Part shown: positions 1 to 11,635 of the stretch, piece by piece
Numbering within the stretch: the stretch's first letter is position 1
How the letters are laid out: every line of letters begins with the position of its first letter
Assembly (NCBI RefSeq): GCF_037975245.1
Contig: NC_092575.1
Location: forward strand, 139,001-203,000
Direction: 5' to 3'
Length of the DNA: 64,000 nt
Origin: Apostichopus japonicus
Taxonomy: Eukaryota; Echinodermata; Holothuroidea; Aspidochirotida; Stichopodidae
Program-made: the position numbers and the translations under genes
Notes under the pieces: model-generated
The model's input: only the letters and a program-made list of their open reading frames with translations
Database searches by the model: none
What the model was told of the DNA's origin: nothing

Positions 1-1733
1 AGTTGGAATGAAGTGAACAATTGATTTTTATTCATGTGAGTGATAAATAGCCGCACCCCCCCCCCCCAAGAAAATAATATTAAGCGCGCTAGAAAAAGCA
101 CTGTATTTTTGGGTAATTCACTATGTCGTCGAATATAATTTGTTGAAAAAAAAGTGTTCCCCTTTGTTACATTAACATAGCCTTTGTAATTAGTAGTTTA
201 TGTAGCCTAGCAAACAGATAACTTGTACCCAGTTGCTTACTCGCTTAACCAGAGTGATTAATAAGTTTGTGAAGTGAGGGCCAGTGGTACAAATGTACCG
301 AAAAAAAGTTCGGAACAAAAGTGCAGTCGCGAAAGATAGGGTGTCTGACTGACACTGACCGTATCGTTGACGAGTAGTGCGGGGGGTTGGGGGGTTGGGG
401 TGGGGGGGTTGGGGGTACAAGGCAGCAGTCGGAATTTTCTGGCTCCAAAACCCATCCAGTTGGAATTTCAGCCACTACACCCCCCCCCCCCTACCAATCA
501 TCAGGCCTTAGCTACGTCCCTGGTCATATGGCATGTACAAAACGCATTATTCTCTCAGCAATGAACATACCCCGGAATGCATGTTTTTGTGAATTAGTTC
601 CATAATGTTGATATAGTCTATACATTTATAACTAAATACAGTTACTTTCAATTATTACTCCTGTAAAACTGCAAAAAGAAAAGAAAAACTGTTGTGTGTG
701 ACACATCACAAAACAGAGAATTTCGTGAGAAAGACCTATAAATGCAAGTTCCATTATAATGCCCGTCGATTTTAATGGTTAAGGATTATGTGGAGTAAAC
801 TGACTTGATATAGTATGTATCGTAAAGCTTACATCGTGTATTTTACAGCGTAACATTTGGCTTAAATTTGTACAGCAACTGGGGGGTTACGGTTTTGTTT
901 ATTTGATTCATGTAGATCAATGTTATACAAGAATCTTGGTTGCTGCTTTGCAGCAAACTTTACTTTGTGCACATTGATACGTACGGTAACCAGGAACCTT
1001 ATTTAGCCTACATCCATCTTGGAGAGGTTGGGAAGGGACAGGTTAGAAACTGAAAATGTGTTGATTCTAATACTATTATATTAAAATATTAAAAATTAAA
1101 AAATTATATTAAAAGTATTCTCGTTTTACAAATACAAAGTGTTAGATGTTAGTAATGAATAAGGATACCTGACAACACAATATTTTATACAAAGTTTACC
1201 AATATGCCACCAGGAAATTACCTGGCAAAATGTGTAGTACGATAATAACGCATTTTACCTGTCATTGCACACACAGGACTGTATGCCTTGTATTAACCGG
1301 TCAATTCATTCATTGATTAGAACCTGGACCAAATTGGCCACTGGCGAACATAGCCAATATGCCTAAATATTAAGAGATGCACACAATATATACTGTTTGT
1401 GAAAATAACAATAGTCAGAAACAATTTAGAGGCATCCTGACCAATTAAGTTGACGGGTGTCATATATATGTTCGAAATGATAACACAAGACACCTGTTAT
1501 CAGTTAAGTTACCAAGGAAGTTGGATTTCCCCCAATCATGCTCGCCCCCCCTGCCTCCCAAGTCGACTGTGGTAAACAAAGTGACACAGTACCTCCCTTA
1601 TTTCCTAAATTCCCAGGTCTGGTAACATTGGGCTAACAAAATGCAACAATACATTCCCAATGAAATTGAATTCCTCTCCGGAATGTCTTTCTGTTTCAAA
1701 GTTAAAATAGCTACCATGGAACTGTCTGAAATC
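1..1733. other. Intergenic, no gene seen
   Basis: AT-rich sequence with no coding region I can support. It has several homopolymeric G or C runs (around 58-68, 381-418 and 480-490). The stretch around 480-535 ends in a motif (CTACGTCCCTG then GTCAT) resembling the right end of the hAT-type elements seen elsewhere in the window. No matching left end is visible, so it is at most a truncated copy. Confidence 0.5.
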
Positions 1734-1741
1734 ACTGCAGC

Positions 1742-2074
1742 CAGGGAGTAGGAGCCGGGGGACTTGGGGCACGTGCCCCCCTTCCCATTTTTTCCACAAT
1801 AGCAAATGTGCCCTACTGGCAAATAAAATGTGCCCCTTTGATGAAGAACTGTCTTTTGGATATCTTAAGCCTTTGTTAATTTTAATATTTTATTTTAATT
1901 ATTCACTTGCACCACAATAGTATTGATAGCATACTAACACATATATATTTAAGTGATATGACCGGTGTGTATCGGTTTATAGCATAACGAGTGGTGGTTG
2001 TGGAATTAGAAAGTGCACCTCTGATGCTGTGCGCCCCCCCCCCCCCACACTTTTTGGAAGCTTTCTACCCCCTG
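1742..2074. mobile_element. Short non-autonomous hAT-type element
   Basis: A 333-bp element begins CAGGGAGTAG and ends CTACCCCCTG, imperfect terminal inverted repeats. Both sides carry the identical 8-bp direct repeat ACTGCAGC (1734-1741 and 2075-2082), the target-site duplication length of hAT transposons. The interior holds a C-rich run and no transposase, so it is a MITE-like, non-autonomous copy. A fragment with a similar interior motif (GGGGCACGTGC) occurs near 17000. Confidence 0.7.
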
Positions 2075-2082
2075 ACTGCAGC

Positions 2083-4079
2083 TAATTCCGGGCTTGGAAT
2101 ACCATCCACAGAACAACACCAGGGCTTTGAAGTAATTCCATAGAAATTGAATTTGTCTCTCGAATGTATATTTGTGTTTTCAACTCACTACGAGAGGATA
2201 ATGAATATCTGAAAAACGCTTCAGCTTCCGGAGATTTCGCCTCAGGACTCCCACTAGGGCTTGGAGATATTGTCCATGTATTATATATATAGTGTTATTC
2301 CTCTTTCATATAATTGTGCGCCGCAACATCGCTACGAAGGCGAAAAGAACTAACAGTGCTGCGGCATCATCTGGGGCCCTGTACTTCGGTCTGTACACAG
2401 GTGTAATTATGAAGCAGGTTACCGCTATAGTATTTTCTTACGAAACGGTGTTCAGCTCGTTACTGCATCCGGTCGCAAAGAGCAAAGTCGTTCTTGAAAT
2501 AAATTAACATTCCTGTTTAAATGGTGAATGTATTTCATACATAATTAAAACTTTTCATAAATTAAAATTTGGTTCAACGACGAAGCGTAGGTGGAGTGGG
2601 GGTTCCCTTGCCTCCTACATAAGCCCGTGATGTGCATTTTGTATGTGTGCTATATTGCACTTCCAAAATGTCTTACCCTTCCGAGTCCCCAAAAACACAT
2701 GTCTCACCCCCCCCCCCCCCCAAGCACTCACACATTTGGAAACTGTGTGGTGCCATCACTGTTTGAGGTGTAGAAAATTGCAAGGAGTTGCTTAAAATTG
2801 AATTAAAACATGTATAATGCAGATGAAGAGGTTGCAGACTATACAAGTGAGCCGAATTGGTCTGATATTGATTGAACGTAAGTTTCCACTTCGTCATGTA
2901 ACACCCCGGGTGCCATGTCAGTCTACAAGGTACGGTATTGAATTTGTTTTCACCCAAAGTATGCGCTGATATCAAATTTATCACTTTTACGTACACCACG
3001 TCTGTTACTTATAAGTGAATTCAGTTAATCTCAAAGTTGCCAAAGATCGCGTTATCATACCAGCTGCACGGGGAGCCATCGTCTCTGTACCAACAACTTC
3101 CCGCTACCAATGATCATATGATCATATGACATTTGGTATAGATCTTACTGTGAAATGCCGTCAGTGCGGTTCAAATGGTAAACGTTTACTCATAAATATT
3201 TTAGTTCTTTACAGAAATCTTTGAATTCACTGTGCCACATATGATGTTATGATAGAGAAAGTTGTCGAATTAATCCACCGACTTGTTTGGCGTTTGCAGG
3301 TTTGAACAGGAATATGATGCGACGTATTTCAATATTCCGTCCGGCCGGCATGTCATGGACACCAACATGATCTGAGTAATTACATAATAATCCAGCCTTG
3401 GTCCCAATCAATATATTACTGTGCGCCCCTATATGATTAGATCATTATTAGCTGGCGATGTTGATGAAAAGGCAAAGATCGTGAAATCCATTGCGGCTAA
3501 CATACTTCAACCCAGTCACATGCATGGGTTTAATGAAAGAACTGGATATAACCATAACCATAACCATGGGTTTAATGAAAGAACTGGATATAACCATAAA
3601 TGATGAACTATATGTATATCTTTCTAACCGAAACTATTGAGGGCCAAACAAATCATAGTGTCTAAGGGTGTATAGGAGCCCAAATTGATTTGGGATGGGG
3701 AGGGGGAGGCCTGTAACGATTTGTTCGAAAAAGTTTACCAATGGTAGGGCATTTTGGTGAGATCCCCTCACCGTTGAGAATTTATTACCAAATTAAGGGT
3801 ATACTTACATATATAATAATGTTACGATTGGAAGTAAATTTTCATCCAATAATTGTCACTTTGTAGGTTAGTCTACCAATATATTTCTGTATAATATTGT
3901 CAACAGTTTGGGTCGAAAATTAGGTCCATACGCCCATGCCACCCTCTGCGCGCACCACTGTCACGTATACACGTCACGTATTTGATAATAATGTAAATGA
4001 TTGTATAGCCTATACCGTTAAATTAATCAACCTTGCACATTTATTGGAGCTCGTTCCGTTCGATGTAATGCCCCACGAG
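2083..4079. other. Intergenic, no gene seen
   Basis: No supported gene. Short open frames at 2292-2507 and 3421-3603 have no recognisable domain or splice context. A direct duplication of about 34 bp (GGGTTTAATGAAAGAACTGG...) lies at 3525-3600. A 16-bp perfect palindrome ATGATCATATGATCAT lies near 3111. There are C-runs at 2708-2722. Confidence 0.5.
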
Positions 4080-4490
4080 CATAGGCGTAGGAGGCGGGGG
4101 GGGGGGGGCTGGGGGCTGCAAATTGTTTTGTGAAAATTCGGGCAATATGCTGAGAATTTTTCGGGCACCTACTGAAAGAAGAAAAATTTGCAGTGTATTT
4201 TTCATTTTTTGGGTGAAAATTCGGGCAATATGCTGAGACATTTTCGGGCACCAACTGATAGAAGGATAATTTGCAATGTGTTTTTCAATGGTTAATGGAT
4301 ATTATTATTATATTATTATTGATATTATTGTAACGACTTCCCCAATAGGATATAGGTATATGATGGACTGCTGGTTTAAGCCTATTGCCTGAATTTACAC
4401 GCGGAAGAATCTCGTTGGGGAGCTGTAGTCCCCCTTGCAAGCCCCCCCCCCACCTGCCCCCTGCAACCCTTGCCGCCTCCTACGCCTATG
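4080..4490. mobile_element. MITE with 18-bp terminal inverted repeats
   Basis: A 411-bp element is bounded by a perfect 18-bp inverted repeat, CATAGGCGTAGGAGGCGG on the left and its reverse complement ending at 4490. The interior holds two copies of an ~83-bp direct repeat containing TTCGGGCAATATGCTGAGA, and a G-run and C-run next to the termini. No open frame suggests a transposase. I could not find a convincing target-site duplication, so the superfamily is unassigned. Confidence 0.6.
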
Positions 4491-5219
4491 ATAATGTCAT
4501 TCTTGAGGTTCTGTATCGTAGAAGTTGCAAGAAACGATATGGCTATAGCCAGTTTTGTTCTTTCACTAAGCAAACAAGTCGAAGTGAGCTGTGGGGTTTA
4601 CCGCGTACACAATAAGACAAATTGAAGCCTATTCAAGTTAGTGTAAACTACAAACAATATTTTCCAGTGTATTGAGGTTTGCAGTTGGTTACGCATGACA
4701 GAACTATTTGAAGTAGATTTCAGTCTAGAGCAGAGCTTTCGTGTCTGTATCACAGGTGTCGTTACAGTGAATTTCCAGTAAGTAAAGTTACACGTACAGT
4801 ACAGGCAAGTCCTTATTGGCATATTTGTTTTTTTAGCACTAGGGACATTTTGGTACGTTCACGATTAAAGACTTATCGCAGAGCTTGAACAGTAAGGGGA
4901 CAAAGTGATACTTGTTACATACGGGAACCATTCCTGGTAAGTTGTACTTTGCTTCTATGTGTAATGTGCCCGGCCGGGTGTGCTAGGTAGAAACGTATTC
5001 GTAGGCAACTAATGCGTCTTAACACATCATCTGTCAGGGAACAAGTACAGACTGAGACGCTCATAATACCAAACTTGGAAGGGCCCATTTAGGCTACTCA
5101 TGGCTCTATGCTGTCACGGTTTTATTCAGTCTCCAGCTGATCTTGGTAACTATTAAAGTTAGGCGAGTATACAAAAGAGTACAAGGGGTGGTTGTGTTCA
5201 TTTTGTCCGGTTGGGGATA

Positions 5220-5390
5220 TCAATTTCTGAATAAAACAACATCTAAGATGGGTTTTATATATTCAAAACGTAATGAGAAGGAAAATCCAGAACAGTGAAA
5301 AAACTTCCAGCCTCCACCTGTATTCGAACCAGGGCCTACCGCTGTATATGCGGACATTATAACCACTAGGCTATGGACGCTGATTGTGTG
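5220..5390 (-). mobile_element. tRNA-derived SINE (or tRNA pseudogene)
   Basis: On the minus strand this segment contains an RNA polymerase III box A match (TAGCCTAGTGGTT, 5361-5374) and, ~35 bp downstream, a box B match (GGTTCGAATAC, 5320-5330). A CCGC/GCGG stem between them resembles an anticodon stem. The T-stem and acceptor stem do not pair properly, so this is not a functional tRNA gene. The downstream tail (towards 5220) is unrelated to tRNA, as expected for a SINE. Its end is uncertain. Confidence 0.55.
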
Positions 5391-5477
5391 TCCAGAGGTT
5401 CGAAACCGGTAAGGACTGTCGTAATTCCACTGTAGGCGTTTGTCACCTGTATCAAACAATACTAGTTCTGTTTTGGT

Positions 5478-5632
<155 letters not shown>

Positions 5633-5699
5633 CGTTTGTCGGGAACACGGTTAAAGGGTACAAGGTTCGCATTTGCAGATGTCGCACGTACACACTAGA

Positions 5700-6545
5700 C
5701 CATTTTGCCGAGAAGTCATACGCCCTTGTCGATTTACAAACGTAATTGTTCGATATCCTGTTAACATGGGCATAAAATGAGTAATTATCAGAATTTTACA
5801 ACTGGCGCCTTTTTTTCTTTTTGCATTGGTTAATTATAATATCAACAGTGGGATAAAGCCGGTGAGCCGCTTTACTGCCGAGTGTGACTTCAGTATTGTG
5901 TGGGTTGAACGTGGTCTTTAAAGTTCACTGAACCATGTAAATAGTTGCCCTATGACGTATTTCGCTGATTTGGCTTATTGCATATCCTGTTGTCACTCAG
6001 TGTGTGGTTCGACAGGCATAGAAACGTGTGGAAAGGAGCAGTTGGGGTGGAGCAGGTAGGTGGTGGTCGATTATATACTCGCATACGGGACAACATTCTT
6101 GGAATTCAACCTACAAGCAATATTTGCATTGTTTCGTGTTTGTCCTTGTTACAATATGCCTATAATATTCAAATAACTCCAACTTTTCACAGGGAGGCGG
6201 GGGGGGGGGGGGTATAGCTCCACCCCAATGAAACTCTGTTTTCATGATGGAAGTATGCGTGGGATCATAGTACGATAACCACGTAAGATACTCCTTGTTT
6301 CTTAGGTTTCCTCTGTTTATAGAAATTATACTTCTCCACTTGAACAGCAAACTTAAATTTATGAAAACGAACGTTTCCTCTATAAATCTACTTTAATGAA
6401 GCCCGATTGGAAAGGACTAATAATGTTTGGAATTACAAGCTTCAGCCTTATCGCTATATATAGCCTTAGCGGTTATTTTATAATCAGTATTTAGCAATGT
6501 AATGGGTCGATAGTAACAACTTACAGTCCTTAACCGGTTTAGGTT
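5700..6545. other. Intergenic, no gene seen
   Basis: No coding region supported. It contains a G-run at 6199-6212 and otherwise unremarkable AT-rich sequence next to the LINE remnant. Confidence 0.4.
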
Positions 6546-6551
6546 TGAGTG

Positions 6552-7810
6552 TCACCACTCCTCTAGATTGTTCCTTTGAAAAGAGCCTATATTATAACTA
6601 TAATATAGGTCCAATTCACCAATACTTGGCCAAAACTTATACACATTTAGAGATATGCCATCGCTGCCAGGTGCCTTGTCCTTAATAATACAAAGTGACC
6701 CAAGTACAATGCTGCACTCTTCTAAAGACAACCACTCTCCCTCGCAGGTAATGTTAGGGAGTCTCTTAATAAACTCTTCTGGCTTTGAATAATGAGTAGA
6801 GAATGGAAAACAATATATGAATTTCGTCCAAATGTCAACCTGTTTAGATAATGTATTACCATTTTTTTTATCAACCACGTTTAAAAGGGAATTGCTTTCT
6901 ATATTACGTTTTTCTAAGTTTAACAAATACTTCGTATTTTTCTCACCCTCTTCACCCACCTTGTCCTGAATCTTATCATCGTCCCTTATAATCGTAAAAC
7001 GTGAATAGTTCATTTTGGACTTCCCCTAATTGTTTCATTTAACTAGACGCTGCATGCTCAATGGACGAGATCTTTTGATGATGTCGTCTTCGTGTTTGCG
7101 TCGATCTTTAGCTCCGTTTTTTAGCAATTACTTATTAATACTATTCGTTCTTATTTTAAAGTTGAGAAACTCTCATTCAGTTAGAAGACGGAGAATTGAT
7201 GTTGGTGTCGTCATCATAAGGTCTCGGATTAGCCTAGGCTCAATCAGTAAGCCAGTGTCATATTCAATTTCCAGTATCCTAGACCCCTTTTAACTGAGTG
7301 AATTTGGATATACATACATACTTAGGCGTGATCCAACTGTATGCCCGGGCTGAATGTTATATGACTACCGCATGGATAAGTGTTCTAGAAATCAAGAAAA
7401 AGTCCAGTCTACAGTGGATCCCTGGAGTAACATTGGAACTTAGACCATGTATACTTCTTAGTGAAATGGTTTCTATGCCGCCAGACTTCTACTAGATTAT
7501 ACATATTCATTAATGCAAAACACTCATCCTTGGCCGTGACATTTGTTATTTTATCTAGCTCAATATCAAAAACAAAATTGAAGTCTACATCGATAATGAT
7601 ACTATCACACTGAAATGTTTTTACATTTCTAGAAACCTCTTTGAAGAACGAAGTAATATCAAACGAGAGTAAGCTTACAGTCGTGCACAAGGACATCGGC
7701 GATGATGTATCCACCATCGTGATGTACATTATATACCCAGTAATACACACAGCTCCAGCTAAATGGTATAGGCTCTGGCTAATGCTGGCCCTAGAATAAA
7801 ATACACACAT
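6552..7810 (-). pseudogene. Degraded non-LTR retrotransposon ORF2 (L1/Tx1-like)
   Basis: Minus-strand remnant of a LINE open reading frame, 5' part to the right. The piece at 7810-7409 reads like the end of an apurinic endonuclease domain: a DFNFVFDIELDK motif, then a stretch ending VEVWRHRNHFTKKYTWSK. The middle (7290-7014) has several stops but keeps GYWKLN, typical of the linker. The piece at 7013-6552 has the linker/reverse-transcriptase entry motif GEKNTKYLLNLEKRN and later KAPGSDGISLNVYKFW. The catalytic FADD-box region is absent, and frameshifts and stops show it is dead. The 3' part is missing at about 6550. Confidence 0.8.
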
Positions 7811-8460
7811 TATCTATATGTATTACTACAATCCCTCGCATAAGTCCATGGTTAGACCAGGGGTCTCCCTGGTTACATCGTTGTATAGCGCTCTTTAGGG
7901 TGACCACTGCACGAAAGCATGTTTACGACCGTTTTGGGGGATTTTTACCGCAAATTGTCCTGAGGTCAACCCTAATAACCCATTTGCACGTCGTGAAAGG
8001 CGACACCGGGCCGGGAAAGTATTAGCTTGGTATTCTCCAAGCAAGGTTATTACGTGTAAGAGAGTCTTTACTAGTAGTTAGGGAGAGGAATTTTACTACC
8101 TGGTAAATTGTTTTGCGAGATACACGTACAGTACAGTGAACTTCCAGTACCCTCATTACAGATATGACAGAGATCAAATGTATATATCATGCCAGCGTGT
8201 AAATCATTGCATAAACTGAGTTCATTTAAGGTTCATACGTTCTGTAGCAAAGTGAACATGAAGCCATCAGGTTGTGATGTTATAGTTTCTTCTTGAAAAA
8301 ATGTCTTTCTTTAACTCTATCGCTTTTTCCTTGAATTGAATATGGTTTCACTGCAGGGATCTTATAAATTGTGCATTGCCAACGAAACGACATGGTACTT
8401 CAAAATGATGAGGAATATTAAAATATTCAAATTCGGGTAGGTAATTAGTGACTTCATATC
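7811..8460. other. Intergenic, no gene seen
   Basis: No gene or clear repeat array recognised. Confidence 0.4.
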
Positions 8461-9744
8461 TACAGTCAATTAATCAATGTAAAACGCAAAAGTTCAGGTC
8501 GTCAAATTATAAGGTCAAAGGTCAAACTTGGTACGTGTTTGCCAAATTTAAACTTCTACCTTTCCAGCTAACTGCACTAAAAGCTCAGTGAAAATGACAC
8601 CGTTCTATGCAATTTCCATATCAATATTCATTATTTCCATCATTTTTATTGAGTTTTCTGTCAATAAACATTTTGATCCGAATAAAATTTGCCAGATTTA
8701 TTAAAAGAGTCCGTAGATTCTACAAACTTCAATAAAATTTTGCAAGCCCGGCCGAACAGATCATGCGCCAATCAAATTTCTTTGTCTTGTTTACGCCCGT
8801 TAGGCCTGTGTTAGGTTCCTAAGTTCTCTTGAATAGCATCTTTCTGTCGGTCTAACCGATGTAGCTTGCAAAACTTGTGTCATTTCCTTCCATCGCAATG
8901 AATACACAGGTGTTTTCAGACGTTTGCTCCGTGGAATTGGGTCAACAAAGTGGACGGTACGAGTATATATTGGTTACATTTGTGTTACGAACATGCTGAT
9001 ATGGGCGGTCGCAGTGATTTTAGGTAAATAGTTCGCACCATAAGGGCAACAGAAAATTAATTTCTTTATTTCGATTGTGACAGCTTTTCTCCATTTAACC
9101 CACCTGGTCAGAGTGCATTTAGAATAAGAAACATTAAATTGATTTCGGAAGTTTGTTCTCCGAAATCAAACACGTATTGAGACTTTAAGTGAAAACACGT
9201 TTCGCTAAATACTCCATAACCAGGTGGTCGATGGACTTCAAATTTGGTCGGTATGTGCCTGGGCACAGGTGCCTGCGTGACTCAGGACGGCATAGGGTTG
9301 AAGGTCGTGGTTAAATCATTGAAAAACAACCATTTGGACCATTACGCGTACATTGTAACATTATAACGGTATGCCTGTCTTGATTTTCTAAGCTTATGGC
9401 AACAACGGGTCAAACCAAAATTGATTTCGGCCATTTCACGTTTTCCAAAATGACAATATTGCTGAAACCTACTTGGCTCAAACCCAAGTAGGGTACAGTA
9501 TCAGATTCACAGTGCATTAAATAAAGTCAAACGCCAAAGTACACGTGATCAAAAGGGTCAAAGGGCCAAATTGACCAAATTTTGTGAGATGTGGTGTCCC
9601 TCGTTTCTTATGACGTCATATGGTCAGAGGTTAAAGATGAAATATCTAAAAACAGCATTGTGGCCATTAAGTACACACTAGTACAACTATGAAGAAATAG
9701 TCCAAACGTGCGAACCACGGAGGAAATCAGACTACACATGTTTA
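8461..9744. repeat. Upstream region with dispersed copies of the DR1-type repeat
   Basis: Single divergent copies of the sequence later tandemised at 9745-10256 are visible. One at about 8464-8560 has ATTAATCAATG... then AAGGTCAAAGGTCAAACTTGG. Another at about 9505-9590 has GTGCATTAAAT... then GGGTCAAAGGGCCAAA. No coding region is seen. The region is the 5' flank of the PTB-domain gene at 10476. Confidence 0.5.
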
Positions 9745-10256
9745 CAGTGCATTAATCAATGCAAAGGATCGTATTCTTGTAGGAGGTCAAAGGTCAAACT
9801 TAGCCAAACAGTGTATTAATCAATACAAAGGATCGTATTCTTGTAGGAGATCAAAGGTCAAACTTAGCCAAACAGTGTATTAATCAATGCAAAGGATCGT
9901 ATTCTTGTAGGAGGTCAAAGGTCAAACTTAGCCAAACAGTGCATTAATCAATGCAAAGGATCGTATTCTTGTAGGAGGTCAAAGGTCAAACTTAGCCAAA
10001 CAGTGCATTAATCAATGCAAAGGATCGTATTCTTGTAGGAGGTCAAAGGTCAAACTTAGCCAAACAGTGTATTAATCAATGCAAAGGATCGTATTCTTGT
10101 AGGAGATCAAAGGTCAAACTTAGCCAAACAGTGTATTAATCAATACAAAGGATCGTATTCTTGTAGGAGATCAAAGGTCAAACTTAGCCAAACAGTGTAT
10201 TAATCAATGCAAAGGATCGTATTCTTGTAGGAGGTCAAAGGTCAAACTTAGCCAAA
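9745..10256. repeat. Minisatellite, exactly 8 copies of a 64-bp unit
   Basis: Eight head-to-tail 64-bp units differ only at a few sites (GTGCATTA/GTGTATTA, AATGCAAA/AATACAAA, GAGGTCA/GAGATCA). Each unit contains a direct repeat of nuclear-receptor half-sites with one-base spacing. The array ends about 220 bp before the start codon of the PTB-domain gene. Confidence 0.95.
9784..10244 (+). promoter_or_regulatory. Cluster of DR1 nuclear-receptor half-site pairs
   Basis: The exact sequence AGGTCAAAGGTCA (two AGGTCA half-sites, one-base spacer) occurs in array units 1, 3, 4, 5 and 8, starting at 9784, 9912, 9976, 10040 and 10232. Units 2, 6 and 7 carry AGATCAAAGGTCA. DR1 is the consensus recognised by HNF4, COUP-TF and RXR-containing receptors. 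That these bind here is inference, because the motif also occurs in dispersed repeats in this window. Confidence 0.4.
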
Positions 10257-10475
10257 CGTTTGCACATACCAAGTGACCGAAAATGTGTGGTTAACTTCTT
10301 TCACGTTAAATGTTAGTAAAATTAAGATGACATTTGCTTTATGCATAATTTTTGGTTTTTGCTTTACGTTCTTAGGTGACGAAGATCGCCCAAACTGTAC
10401 GTTGTAATGAAGCGTGTGATTGGTTGAGGAATTTTAGATCCATCGTAGGTTTGCTGTTCAACTTAGCCATTCAAT

Positions 10476-11635
10476 ATGTCTTTTTTTCGCAAAAAGAAAG
10501 AAGTTGACTTTTTAGAGCAAGAAAAGGCTATTGACAAAGAAATTGCGGTTGAGAGAAATTTAGCGGAGAAAGCAAAGGCCGAAGAAGAGCCTGCTCTTAA
10601 CAAAGGTGAGGTTCGAGTCCGAGAAATCGAAACCCAACCAAAGCATGTCGTCAGTGACGAGACGTCCCGAGAGCGAAATCGACTGAAATACAAAGATACT
10701 ACCGGTTTGGTAACTTCACAAGAAAAGAACAGCTATCCCACATTTAATGTGTTTTACCTTGGACGCATACCAACTAGCGTCGAATATGGTATGGAGGCTG
10801 TAGAAAGCCCTGTTGACCAGCTGTGTCGACTGAGAGACAAACAAAAGCTCCCAAAAGTAGCTGTGACATTTGACACGGAAGGGCTCACCATTAAGGAACT
10901 ATCTTCATCTTTGTTCTCCAAGAATAAAAGTAAAAAAGATGGGATAGATATTTATCTACCGTTGCATCACATTACATACGGTGTTGCCAGTGAAGCCCAC
11001 CCTCTCGTTTTTGCTTGTATTTCTCGTATGGCGGAGGACGATACACCACACGATGACGGCATGCCTGTGTTGATGCTCTACGCTTTCCTTTGTGATAAGG
11101 TCGACACAGCGCAGCAAATTACTTACTGGCAATTACAAGCATACATTGAAGCGTATGAAGAACTCAAGCGCAAGAAGATTTTACGAAATCGGCGAAAGCA
11201 AGCTCTCGGTTCTCGAAAACCTGCAGCGAGTATGGCGCAGCGTAAGGCGGGGAGTGCAGGTTACGATCAACCACTCCCATTGTACGGCAACGAGCCACCA
11301 CCGCCGCTGGAGGAGGAGGAGGAAAACGGTAATGATATTCCTAAGAAGGGGTACAAGGTTAAGAACAAAGGTTACAGCAAGCCAAAATCTGATAATGGAT
11401 ACATACCGGACAGTGACATAAACATGGACAAAGAACAAAAAGCAAGCAGCCCACTTGGACCCTCTTCACCAACCGAAAAGTCACGAAGTGGTTCAATAAC
11501 ATCTGAAGACAGTCAAGGGGGCTCGAGAGATGTAGCATTCGAAAGGAGGATTTCAGAAATGAATGACTTAATGGTAGAGATGGATGCCGAGAAGCTGAAG
11601 AAATTGATGATCTCCAACCATGCGTCTCTTGCAAG
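10476..11635 (+). CDS. PTB/PID-domain adaptor protein, FAM43-like, exon 1
   Basis: First coding exon of a 417-residue protein. Residues 1-85 are charged, with a probable coiled coil at ~10-45. Residues ~87-235 form a phosphotyrosine-binding (PTB/PID) fold: YPTFNVFYLGRIP (strand 1), LPKVAVTFDTEGLTI, the IYLPLHHITYGVAS core, LVFACISR, LMLYAFLCD and a final helix ending YEELKRKK. The layout (YLG, HHITYGVA, FACISR, CHAFLCD-like) best resembles the FAM43/PID1 group; this is family pattern, not a search. The rest is low-complexity with proline and acidic runs, then a conserved-looking RRISEMNDLMVEM helix. The exon ends GCAAG|GTAAGA at 11635, and the frame would stop three bases later, so splicing is required. 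A paralogue lies at 24592. It probably acts as a cytoplasmic adaptor binding NPxY-type tails (inference). Confidence 0.85.

Noticed and set aside
2673-2999. 108-codon minus-strand frame
   Set aside because: Contains a poly-Gly run from a C-homopolymer and no domain or splice context.
3421-3603. 60-codon frame ending in a duplicated FNERTGYNH motif
   Set aside because: The repeat comes from a local 34-bp DNA duplication; no start context or domain.
5310-5385. Functional tRNA gene
   Set aside because: Box A and box B are present but the acceptor and T stems do not pair, so a SINE or pseudogene is likelier.
9745-10256. CRISPR-like regular repeats
   Set aside because: Units are head-to-tail with no unique spacers, and the genome is eukaryotic.
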